A DNA stretch of 64,000 nt from Paulinella micropora. Its lineage: Eukaryota > Cercozoa > Imbricatea > Euglyphida. The position numbers and the translations under genes are program-made. The notes under the pieces were generated by a model. That model was given only the letters and a program-made list of their open reading frames with translations, was not told where the DNA came from and did no database searches. Below are positions 13,741 to 23,529 of this stretch, one piece after another. Each line of letters opens with the position of its first letter. Position 1 is the stretch's first letter. The stretch spans positions 248,081 to 312,080 of the forward strand of contig BJOX01000037.1 in assembly GCA_009731375.1 (NCBI GenBank). Reading direction: 5' to 3'.

Positions 13741-13984
13741 CTGAGGACGTTCAAGTTCTAATTTTTCTATTAGCGGTCATATTAAGGATTCATTTGCCAT
13801 ATAAAATAAGGATTAGTGAATAATTTTTTTAAGTTTGAAATTCAAAAATCACTAGTCACATTTGATAAATTTTGAATTTCGAATTTGAGCACTAATTCTC
13901 AGTTGTTCAAGTTCAAGTTGTATCTTAATCCGTAATCTCACCCTTAATCCTGAATTTAACAAATTAGAACTTGAACGTCCTCAG
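13741..13984. mobile_element. MITE-C with ~24-bp terminal inverted repeats
   Basis: It starts CTGAGGACGTTCAAGTTCTA and ends with the reverse complement (TAGAACTTGAACGTCCTCAG). It is AT-rich, 244 bp long and has no ORF. The target-site duplication is unclear because the flanks are ATT repeat. Confidence 0.7.
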
Positions 13985-14085
13985 TAATACAATTACTATT
14001 ATTATCATTTTATTCAACTATTATTATTATTTTCATTATGATTATTACTAAGTCATTATTATCATTATTATCATTATTATTATTA

Positions 14086-14120
<35 letters not shown>

Positions 14121-14200
14121 GTATTGTTATTATTATTATTATTCATGATTATTATCATTATTATTATTATGATTATTATTATTATTTCATATCTTTTCTA
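13985..14200. repeat. ATT trinucleotide array
   Basis: This is imperfect (ATT)n with ATC steps. Confidence 0.9.
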
Positions 14201-15235
14201 GTATTTTCCAACTTCTTTTTTACATTTTTAACTCTATTTACGTATTTTTTGCCGTCAATCGGTTACCGTAACGAACCGGCCGGGCCGGATTACTTTTTTG
14301 TGAAAAATAGTGGCTGACGACATACGATTGCCAATTTCCCGTGACGAGGCGACATACCTCTGAAACCGCTTCTCGAAAGCGAGCACAGCAATTCTCACAA
14401 AAGGCATAAGATTGTCTTTCAGCAAGAAAGGGAGCGAGGGTCAAACGATCTGTCCTTTGATCTTTCACGTTTTCTGTAAGCATTTATTGGTTATTAAATA
14501 AACTAAGAATCTTTTCAGCGCTACGAAAACGAGCGGCCCGGGTGGGTCACCGTCCGACTGCCCGAATCTTTGATTACTGTTGATACTATTAATTAATATG
14601 AATTATTGTAATGTCATGAATAATATTATTTTTTATTAGTAAGAACGTATTGATGCGACGTGGGAGATTAGGGGACCGAGCAAAACTATGCTTCAGGGGC
14701 CCTGCTCCCTCCCTTGCAGTTCTATTTCTAAGCAAGAAAACGCGTGGCAGTGCAGACCCTGCCATGAAGTGATTCCGCACTAGTAAATTGGTAATAGTTA
14801 CTAACCGCCTCAAAAAGACTAGAAAAATCTGGTACTGGGTGTGGAAAAGTGATCTCGTAAAATCACTGTACACTAATTAATACAAAAGAACAGACTTGAA
14901 AAGGTAAAATTTCATAATTATTAATAATAATAAGAACGTAAACCGATGACATCCTGTCCTCGACGTAATCGGAAAAACAATGACTGAGGTCGGTTAGAAC
15001 ACATTCTTGAGAACACATAAGATAGTGTCGGCGTGAATCACTACTTATTTCCGAAAGTGGCATGTGTAAAAATAGCCGTCACTCTCCCCCCTTCATAATA
15101 CGAAAAGACGAAAACTCACATAAATCTCACATAAAAATCACACAATACACCTCAATGAGCCTGATATTCTATACGTGACTTTTGCACTAAACACAAAATT
15201 TCGGGGCAGAAATTCAATCAATCTCCGCTCACGCA

Positions 15236-15272
<37 letters not shown>

Positions 15273-15830
15273 ACCGAGACCAATATTTAATACTATAATA
15301 ACTGTCTAACGACTTGAAGAATGAGGAATACCTAACGTAGAAGGGACTCCGTACTCTCCAAGCCCAAGGTAAACCGACAGACCGGAAGATAGAGTAATGC
15401 CATTTTCTACCGGATGGGCCGGCACAATCCCCTCTCCCCCCCGAGCGTGCCCTCGTCAGGGTGCGCGAGAAGTCGAGTTAAGACCAGCCGAACCAAACCG
15501 GGATAAAATGTGAAAATTATCTCGAGAGATGGTGGACACTTCCCCTCAGATAAATTGCACACCCCGTGTTATCCTAAATTCACTCGTCGTCCCCCCCACC
15601 TAGTGTGAGTCTATACTACCCCCCTGATAGCTATTGATAAATTCCCTGTTTGTCCGATTTAAGCCCATCGGTCCTTCATTATTCCCCAGATTCGAAATCC
15701 GATACGCTTCTATTGCGTCAGAAGAAAATTTTGTGTGGGACTACTCACGTAAAATATATCGCCCCATATCTGCCGTCACCATAATCCTGCATAAGCCCTC
15801 CCTTGTAACATCTGAGTCTTTGAAAATTGC
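14200..15830. other. Non-coding stretch, nothing recognised
   Basis: A (CT)n tract lies at 15238-15270. A 15-base match to the sequence just upstream of the retrotransposon gag start (CTAACGTAGAAGGGA) lies at 15342. No ORF longer than ~90 codons has convincing composition. Confidence 0.5.
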
Positions 15831-15831
15831 C

Positions 15832-16185
15832 ATGTAACTAGTGGGAATTTGATCAATCCATCCACTTCCACTCGAACGTCAAAAATTGCCACGAAACTAG
15901 TGGGAATTTGATCAATCCATCCACTCCCACTCGAACGTCGAAAATTGCCACGAAACTAGTGGGAATTTGATCAATCCATCCACTTCCACTCGAACGTCGA
16001 ACATTGTCACAAAACTAGTGGAAATTTGATCAATCCATCCACTTCCACTCGAACGTCGAAAATTGCCACGAAACTAGTGGGAATTTGATTAATCCATCCA
16101 CTTCCACTCGAACGTCGAAAATTGCCACGAAACTAGTGGGAATTTGATCAATCCATTTCCACTCGAACGTCGAAAATTGCCACGA
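15832..16185. repeat. Minisatellite, ~61-bp unit, about six copies
   Basis: The unit contains ACTAGTGGGAATTTGATCAA and TCCACTCGAACGTCGAAAA. Copies differ by a few bases, and the last is shortened. It lies just beyond the 3' end of the retrotransposon coding region and could be part of its 3' untranslated region or LTR, but I could not show an LTR. Confidence 0.85.
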
Positions 16186-16906
16186 ATCGAAAAACCTTTT
16201 ACCAAATTTAGGTCCCAGGTGACGCTGTAGTCCCGGCGTGTAGCCCAGGAGTGACTTAAGACGTCGTTGAGGGAAGGCCCCCCCGCCAAGCCTTGGATAC
16301 CCCCCACCGCCGTCCTCCCGGCGCTATCACTCCATGCTTGAAACGACCCCGAGTACCACTTATAGACCTACCCGTCTATCCATCCCGTTCCCCCATTTGT
16401 TACCCCCTTTTGCCCCCCTGCCCTCAGGTCGTCCCGTTGTTGTCCCGTATCGTCCCCTTGTTACTCCTTCCCTTATCCCCCCTATACACTATCCATGGCT
16501 ATTACTATCCGACCTATAATCTATCCAATTCTATTACTATCCATCCTATATTCTATCCAACCTATAATCTATCCCATTCTACCACTATCCTCCATCCCAC
16601 ATTCGCGGAAAAAGAAGTGTATCGTCGCGCCCCGCGCGAGATAAGATTATCCATCATCGCGCCCTGCGTAGAAAATCCAGTAAGCCAAAAGACAGTTTGA
16701 GATGGTTATCGTGCATTTTTCATGCGTTGCTTCCAACCAGCACATGAAAGTACACAATTAGTATCGTGGTCTCTGTGTGTAGCCCACAATTTCCAAAGGG
16801 TTGATTTTTCCGATCCCCGTTCAGACGATGACGTCCGTGCCCTCGCGCTCCTGCGCATACCAAGTGTATACCATACACTTTTGGATCAAGTGATCCACGG
16901 GTATCC

Positions 16907-17236
16907 TCAGCCGTTTCCCCCGGGCGCACCACCCCGGTTTCGGTCATCATCCCAGATGAAGGTGTGGATTCGCCGCTCGTCCGTGAGGTCAAAAGGTATG
17001 TCCAAGACCTCCCTAGGCCGTGATTGCACCGTATAGGGCGTGTGGTCTTTGTCATCCAACTGGATGCTGACATCCCAAGTCTCCCGTTTCTGCCCCCAGT
17101 TCTTCAGAAAAACTGGACTGAACCGACGGTCCTTTTCCATGTTAGTCCCATCATCGCTCCTCCAGAACTGCCTTACTGGGGCAATGCCCACCGCCGCTTT
17201 GGACCTCGTACGTCCCCCGACCCTCAATATCCGCAT
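16907..17236 (-). pseudogene. C-terminal tail of the polyprotein, frame-shifted
   Basis: 109 codons continue the coding bias of the preceding integrase tail in another frame. They contain tryptophan- and aspartate-rich segments (FIWDDDRN, WDVSIQLDDKD). A chromodomain-like role would fit this position in Ty3 elements, but I cannot see the conserved aromatic cage, so the function is left open. Confidence 0.4.
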
Positions 17237-17258
17237 GACATAGAAGTCATCCAGCGTA

Positions 17259-18008
17259 TCATCCGAGACCTCTATCCGCAGGTCGCATCAAATAATACTT
17301 GCCGACTCTAGTTCTGACTCTCCAGCGGATTTTATCTATCTTGGTCGGATCGACTAACCACTTTTCTGACTGTGGACGCGATCCACCTCCATCCCCTTCT
17401 GGTGGTGGTCTCGGACGGGCCGCCTGTGCCCGCTGCTGCTCCTTCTCCTCCTTCCTCTCCTCCCGTCGCAGCACTCCCTCCGAGCCACCCTGCTGCTCCT
17501 TCCGCTCCTGAGTTTCCTCCTTGCCGTTGGCGCCCTCGCCTTCCTGGCGCTGTCTCCTGGATGCTCGTTCGTGAGAGCCTTTTTCCAGCTCCGTAATTGC
17601 ATCCCGCAATCTTTGTTTCTCCTCCTCTTCTGGTTCATACAGAAGCTGGTCCCTCAACCTCGCCAACTCTTCCGCCCGCTGCGAAAGAGTAAGCAAAGGT
17701 GTCGGGTTGCCCCAGTCATCCGTCGTGCGCGCCAGTGCCTGCGCATCCGTCTCGTAATCCAATAGGAACGGTGAGAACTTGACCAGCCGTCGTACATGCA
17801 CGATCTGTTCTTTCGCCGTTCGCTGATGGCGGATTTTGTAGTTGTATGCCGCAGTTTGCTGCACCACCTGATACGGCCCCTGCCACTTTTCGTACAACTT
17901 CGCCGACACACCCACCGGGATGCTCGGGACGTATAACAAGACCGTGTCTCCCACGTTGAATTCCACATGTCGGAACTTTTGCTGCCCCTTGTCGTCCTTC
18001 CTCCTCAT
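17259..18008 (-). pseudogene. Integrase C-terminal GPY/F module with charged tail
   Basis: The first ~65 residues carry VGDTVLLYVP and KWQGPYQVVQ, the GPY/F module found at the integrase C-terminus of Ty3-like elements. A long acidic and basic segment follows (EEEEKQRL, RREERKEEKEQQ), then proline-rich sequence. It is separated by a frame change from the integrase core just upstream. Confidence 0.7.
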
Positions 18009-18039
18009 AGCAGCCTCGCGCTGCTTCCGGACGATGTGT

Positions 18040-19185
18040 TCAGCCTCCGCTTGCCCGCAGGCGGCATGCCATCAATTCCGTCGGGTCATATAAAGCGGTG
18101 TCCTTGAAGCGATCCGTAGGTGTGTTCAACACCCTTCCATATACCAGTTGATTCCAAAGCCTGACGCTTCCTCCCAAAGACGAGGAGCCCAAGTTGTTAA
18201 CCGCAAACGTAAAAGCCTGTACCGTCTCCGGCCACATCTTCTGGTTGTTCTGGCAATAGATTCTCAAGGATGCCTTCATCGTCTTGTGCATCCGCTCAAT
18301 TTTCCCGTTTGCCATTGGATTGTATGCCGTAACGTAGTTCCATTGGAACCCAAAATATGCACTGAGTTCGTTCGAGAGCCAGTTGATGAACGAACTCCCT
18401 CTGTCGGATATGATCTTCCTTGGAACTCCGATCCTGCAGAAAACGTGGTCGATCAGAGCCTTAGCGGTCGTTTCCTTGGTCTCGTCCTTAGTGGGTACCG
18501 TGATCACGTAATTCGATGCCCTGTCAATGGCCGTAAGTATGTACTTGAACCCCCCGTTTCCCGCTTCCGGTAGAGGGCCCACATAGTCGATGCGGATCGT
18601 CTCGAAAATGTCGCTCGTGACTTCGTACTGTCCGAGCAAACCCTTGTTTGCGTCGTATGGCGTCTTTGCTATCTGGCACGGCGCGCAGCCGTTGATGAAT
18701 CGTTCCACATCCTTATTCATACTTCCCCAGTAGAACTTCCTCGTCAGCGACCACTTCATCCTTTCCAATCCTGGATGACTCTGCATGGGACAGTTATGTG
18801 CCCCGATCATAATCGCATGCCGTAATGCCGGTGGTACCCATACCGTCCACCTTTCCGGGTTTTCCTTGTGTCTGCCGTCCGTTCCCATATACCAGATCAG
18901 CCCATCCGAATACGTGTGCGTCTTCATCTGCCGCTTCACCGCTTCAGTACGCGTTTCCGGTGTCGGGTTCAACACGTGTTGAATCAGTGCCTTGAATTCC
19001 TTCGCCTCGCTCGTCAGACTCCGAAACTTGTCCACCGAAGCAAATTTGATTTGCGTATCCGTCTCCAAGTCCAAAGCCACCCGGCTGGGATGCGTCTTCT
19101 CCAACACCGTCACGTCCTCCTGTTCCGGCAACAATGGTTCCCCTTCTGCCTTAGGGCCGACCACTACATTGCCGACCATTGGCAA
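18040..19185 (-). CDS. Integrase core (zinc-binding plus DDE catalytic domain)
   Basis: This would insert the retrotransposon cDNA into DNA. The 381-codon frame has an HHCC-type zinc region (AHNCPMQSHPG, then CAPC). The catalytic triad is intact: D in RIDYVGPLP, D in ISDRGSSF and E in NGKIERMH, with exactly 35 residues between the last two (the D,D-35-E spacing of retroviral-type integrases). It is the best-preserved part of an otherwise broken pol. The first ~40 residues are linker. It would be released from a polyprotein, so the ATG is only the first in the open frame. Confidence 0.82.
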   Translation of the reverse strand: MPMVGNVVVGPKAEGEPLLPEQEDVTVLEKTHPSRVALDLETDTQIKFASVDKFRSLTSEAKEFKALIQHVLNPTPETRTEAVKRQMKTHTYSDGLIWYMGTDGRHKENPERWTVWVPPALRHAIMIGAHNCPMQSHPGLERMKWSLTRKFYWGSMNKDVERFINGCAPCQIAKTPYDANKGLLGQYEVTSDIFETIRIDYVGPLPEAGNGGFKYILTAIDRASNYVITVPTKDETKETTAKALIDHVFCRIGVPRKIISDRGSSFINWLSNELSAYFGFQWNYVTAYNPMANGKIERMHKTMKASLRIYCQNNQKMWPETVQAFTFAVNNLGSSSLGGSVRLWNQLVYGRVLNTPTDRFKDTALYDPTELMACRLRASGG

Positions 19186-19593
19186 CTATCGCCATGGAAA
19201 CCTTGGCGTTTTCATCTCCTCCGCCTCTCTTTCCGCGTGCAACGCCACGTCCCACTCGTATTCTTCGAGACTGTCCTTCGCGCATTGGTCCTCGTGCTCC
19301 CCACAACACTCTCGTGGTGCCTTACTAGCCGCTTCATACAACCTGAGGTCCCTCTCATGTTCCTGTTTTTCTCCTCCCCCCGACGTACAAAACTTGTACG
19401 CTGCCGACACCTCTTCCGCGTATATCATACCGTTCATCGGCTTCTGGTCTTCAAAATCCGGTTCCCGCTCTATCTGTTCCAAGTCCATGAATCCCCATAC
19501 CGTCAAGACTGCCGCCGCCGTGGTGAACCTAAATCGCGTCAGGTTCATCCCTTTCCGCTTCTCCCCATCCCATATCGGTTTGACCGTGAACAC
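19186..19593 (-). pseudogene. Pol linker between RNase H and integrase
   Basis: 135 codons, acidic and lysine-rich, with no motif I recognise. Its frame differs from both neighbours. Ty3-type elements usually have a variable linker here. Confidence 0.4.
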
Positions 19594-19688
19594 CTCTGGC
19601 GCCTGGTGTTGTCGTTGTTCCGCCCCCGTCTTTCCCCGTGATCCCCATCCTCTGCCGTACCCCCAGACCGTGACTGGTGATCAGCCAA

Positions 19689-19833
19689 AAAGTTCTCCTT
19701 GCCCTTGATGTACTCTATCTGGAAGTCTTATTCTGACAACTCCTGTTGCCACCGCGCTAACCGTCCCGTATGGTCCTGCGACATCAACCACCGGAGGTTG
19801 TTGTGATCCGTCCTCACTCTCATTTCCTTCGCT
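19689..19833 (-). pseudogene. RNase H C-terminal part with an internal stop
   Basis: Read in the frame after the break at 19820, this gives TDHNNLRWLMSQ, then RLARWQQELSE, a TAA stop, and DFQIEYIKGKENFLADHQSR. This is the normal end of a Ty3-type RNase H, with the last catalytic Asp in TDHNN. The stop and the frame change show decay. Confidence 0.65.
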
Positions 19834-20425
19834 CCCATAAATATTCTCGCAGCCGCTTGAAGCCCCAGACAATAGCTAGTGCCTCCCGCTGTCTGGTGCA
19901 GTATTGCCTTTCCGCACTCGACATACGTCGACTAAGGAACATTACCGGTCGCAATCGCCCCTTTTCGTCCACTTGCTGAAGTACTCCTCCTATCGCGTAT
20001 GCCGACGCGTCCGTATCCAGAATAAAGGGTGCCTCAAAGTCAGGCAGCCTCAGAACCGTTCCATCTTCCGTCAACGGATCCTTCAGAATCAACTCCCGCA
20101 AATCCTTTATCGCTTCCAAGACCTTCTCTCCCCACTCGTTCGGGTTCGGCCAATCCCCTTTGAATTCCTTCATGTGTTTCCGTATGGGCTCCGCCCGGTT
20201 GGTGAAGTTTGGGATAAACTCCCCGTAATACTGTGCCAACGACACGAACGAATGTAGATCGGATTTGTTCTGCGGTATTGGCATGTCCGCCAGTGCCTCT
20301 CGTTTCTTAGCCGCGATTGTGCCTGTTCCGTTCTCAATATCGTATCCCAAATATTGAATCCATTTCTGCATGAAGTGGCACTTCTTGGCATTAAGCCGGA
20401 AACCGAACGCCTTAATCCGCCGCAT
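19820..20425 (-). pseudogene. RT thumb/connection and N-terminal RNase H
   Basis: The frame starts in the RT thumb (FGFRLNAKKCHF, YLGYDIENG) and passes into RNase H with the catalytic Asp in LDTDASAYAIGG and Glu in REALAIVWGF. SRRMSSAERQY is the usual block between them. It begins abruptly after the RT palm because the segment with the active-site YxDD is missing, and it ends at a TGA a few bases before the rest of RNase H in another frame. Confidence 0.8.
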
Positions 20426-20753
20426 GATGTAGCCCCATCGGCAAAACCTTCCAGACGTAAGTCGTCACGCCCACCATAAACGCTGTGAGGTATCGACTTT
20501 CCTCCGCCAATGGAATTTGCCAAAACCCGCTTTTCAGATCCAGAGTGGAATATATTTTCGCCTTCCGCAATACTTCCACCCCTCGTCGCACATCCGGCAC
20601 CGGTGTTTCGATCTTCTTTATGATCTGATTGATCTTCCAGTAGTTTATGCACATCCGCAATGTGCCATCTGGCTTCGGCGCCATCCGCACCGGCGAGGAG
20701 TATTCTGACAACCGCTCCTCTATCAGCCCCTTCTCCAACAATTCCGCCGTCAT
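20412..20753 (-). pseudogene. Reverse transcriptase palm/fingers, active-site segment deleted
   Basis: The Ty3-type RT opens with LLEKGLIEERLSEYSSPV and MAPKPDGTLRMCINYWKIN. The first catalytic Asp is in IYSTLDLKSGFWQIPL, and VLPMGL precedes the break. A complete RT would have ~45 more residues with YxDD before the thumb. Here the next bases are already thumb sequence (20425 onward), so two of the three catalytic aspartates are absent. It cannot be active as it stands. Confidence 0.85.
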
Positions 20754-20800
20754 CTCCCTGGCACTTCTGTCCTCGTGATAGCTGAGTCGAGAAGGCCGTC

Positions 20801-21466
20801 CTATGGTACCTCCTGTCCCATCTCCCTATAGAACCTTGCCGTGTGATGCTTGACCGAACCTCCCACCAACGGCCCAAACACTTCCATGTGTTGATCCATC
20901 ATCGCCAAGACGTCCTCCTTAGACTTGTCATTTCCCTGCCACTGTTTTGCCTGTTCCCGCAAGGCCGCCCGAGCCTTATCCGTTTCCTCCTTGATTTGTT
21001 CGTCCGTCGCCTTGCCCGCTATATCGTCCACCGTAGCCTCCTCGCCCTCCTCCTCGAACCCTTCTCTAGACCGGTACAGGGTAGGCGTTTGCCTCTCCTG
21101 ATCCGCATATCTGGCCAACTGATCGATCATCATTGCGTATTGTATCGCATGTGTGTGATGATATACCCCCGAAATATGAGTAAACGCCTCATCTCGGATT
21201 GCGGCCAAATCCCGTGTAAGGAGTTCCTCCCGATATTTCCTTGCCGCTTTTCTCGACCCCAAACGACACGCTATAACGAGCTTCTGCGTCCGACTCGGTA
21301 TAGGTATCGGATCCTGAACCAAGAAATCCTCGATATCATACCACCACATTTCCGTTTGTCTACCCACCGGAAGCACTATTGTGAAATCCCCAAGGGAAAT
21401 CCGAATCTCTTCAGCGCCTTCTTGATTCCTGCCACCGAGTCGACCATGATGGGATCGTCCCCCCAC
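20801..21466 (-). pseudogene. Region between protease and RT
   Basis: 221 codons with an aromatic- and arginine-rich start (TEMWWYDIEDFL), helical middle and acidic stretch, ending HHTARFYREMGQEVP near the usual RT N-terminal extension. A frame change of one base near 20800 separates it from the RT fingers. No enzymatic motif is visible. Confidence 0.5.
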
Positions 21467-21875
21467 TTATCCTTGAAGAACTCGATAATTCCCGTCTTCG
21501 CCTGACTTGGCTTTGCCACGTTACATATCACGTATTGTGCCATTGGCAACGTCCTGCCATCCATTTCGTGTTGGTCCCCCAGATTACGGCCGTGTATCGG
21601 GCAACCGTCCGTGGCCAATCTCCGTTGTTCTCTCAAGTGTTCCAGCCGCATGTCACACAATGCCACTATCTGATTTGGCGTCCATTCTTCCTCCGATTTA
21701 CTCTCCTCCTCCGTTGCCTTAGGGTCCCCCACCGCAAAAACCTCGAATGCTGCCTCGTCAGCCGCTGCCTCTTCCGACATTACGACCTTCACGGCCCGCA
21801 AAACTACCAGCCGTCCATTCCCCCTCATTGCCTTGAGAGTGGTCATCTGTCGACAAATGCACCATCTTGTATACC
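21376..21875 (-). pseudogene. Polyprotein segment downstream of protease
   Basis: Coding-like composition (EEAAADEAAFEVFAVGD, IIEFFKDKWGDDPIMV) continues the pol frame after a break near 21860. The open frame nominally starts at 22086, but its upstream part is out of frame with the protease. No domain is recognised. Confidence 0.45.
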
Positions 21876-22110
21876 GGTGCGTTTTCGTCCGCTCCATATC
21901 ATACCGTATACCCCCGCACAATCGATGGATGTGCGCATTCGTCTGAGCGCGTCCAAGCTCCAACAAGCCCCCGTGTATGCTGGTACCACCCAAAACTTGT
22001 GAATATAGACCGAGCCGTCGGAGAGCAGAAAATTCAGCAACATCGTGCCCGTGATCGGTGTCGATCCCGACACTCCACTCACCCATCCCTGTGTGCGCCG
22101 CAGTGCCTGC
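21843..22110 (-). pseudogene. Aspartic protease C-terminal half, frame-shifted
   Basis: It reads SVYIHKFWVVPAYTGACWSL and CAGVYGMIW, which fits the later strands of a retropepsin. The active-site side lies upstream in another frame (NDTTAAISVM, before 22111). The catalytic D-T-G appears as D-T-T, so the protease is both frame-shifted and altered. Confidence 0.55.
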
Positions 22111-23529
22111 TTATACCACTGCTGTCCCCAAGCTCCTCCCCATGACACTGATCGCCGCCGTCGTGTCATTGCCAATGACCTCATACCCGCCCAACTCGAC
22201 AATTTCCACCTTCGTGTAGGCTAAAGGGAAATCAGCTCTTTCAATTGAATTAACCATTCTCCTAGGACTCATTGAATCCGCGCGTTCCGCGATCTTTTGG
22301 TATGTCTGGAGTATAAGTCGGTTCCGCTCCCGTTCCTTCCCCTCATCCCCTCCATTGAATCCCATTTTCCCTTCCGACCCCTGGTCCGTAGCCTTATCCA
22401 TGTTCTCGCCCCTCTGATCCTCTATTTCTCGCTTCTCTCCTTTATCCCCCTTACTCCCTATTCCCCCCTGAGCCCCCTTATCGCCCTTATCGTCTATAGC
22501 TCCGTTATCCTTATCCTCTGTTCTTCCTGGTTTTTCCCCCGTTCCATCCCCGCGAGTCCGCTCCTCTGCCTTCTGCCGTTTGTCGTGTGCCCTGCCCTCT
22601 CTCTCCCTCTCTGCCGCTCTCATCCGTTTTCTGGTGATTCCCCAGTCAGATCTATGGACTGTCGTTCTCCTTTGCCATCCCCCCTGGACGGGCTGCCGTA
22701 CCCCGCTCCATCTACCCGCCGGAGCAGCAGGCGTTCTTGCCGTCTTTGTTCCCCTATCAGCCCTCAAATCCCGCTGCATATCCTTATGTTCCGTGTTGAT
22801 ATGTTCCCCACCTATTTTGCCTTCCCCCGTGATCACGACGTCATCTTTATCCTCACGCCGTCGCGGTCGCGCCTCTTCCTCCCTCGGCGTCCGTTCCTGT
22901 TCAAATATGCCATGTTTCCGTTCATGTTTTTGTTCCATTTCCTCCACGGATATTATCCTACCCGATGGCGTGGGTGTGGCCCCTCCCGCCGCTTCCTGTC
23001 GCTCCGGTAAACCCGCCGTCGCCCTTGAAATCAATGCCTGTCGATCCGGCTGCACATACGGAAAACTGTTGCCTGTTCCTTTGCTCCCTTCACCCCCTTT
23101 TCCTCCCTTCTCTTCCACCTTCTCTCTCTTTTCCTGTACCTCTGAGGCCATCCCCGGCCCTGTTGTCGCCGAACGTTGTGTGCCCCCTCGACCTCTTCCT
23201 CGATCACCGCCACGTCCTCCGCCACCACCGCCTCGTTGCCGTAGTCCTGCCGCGGACAAGTACGATCCTCGATCCTTCCGCTTCCACCCGTATTTCTGGA
23301 TGTTCGCGGTGTTGAACCGTTGCAACTCGTCCAGTTCGTCCCGGTTAAACAGGTCTTCCAATCCCCCGAGCTGCCACATGCCATGGCAAATAGCCTCTTT
23401 CAATTCCCGTATAGCTGCGTTCTGCTCCTCCCGCGAGACTTTATCTATGTTGTCGTGATACAGGGTGTCGTCATCGTGGATGCAGCATTCGCCCCGTAGG
23501 CGTAAGAACCATATCCCAATTTGCCAATA
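22111..23529 (-). pseudogene. Continuation of gag frame into the protease active-site region
   Basis: This is the same frame as gag, separated from it only by one TGA codon at about 23530. After the stop it is open for ~470 codons. Features are a Cys/His patch (GECCIHDDDTLYHDN), a helical patch (ELKEAICHGMWQLGG), a Gly/Arg-rich stretch, a long charged low-complexity region (lysine, glutamate, glycine) and at the end NDTTAAISVM, the protease active-site block. The first ATG is at 23403, but readthrough or a nonsense mutation explains it better than a separate gene. Confidence 0.6.

Noticed and set aside
15832-16185. 61-bp repeats considered as CRISPR or LTR
   Set aside because: No spacers. 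No second copy upstream of gag was found, so it is only a minisatellite.
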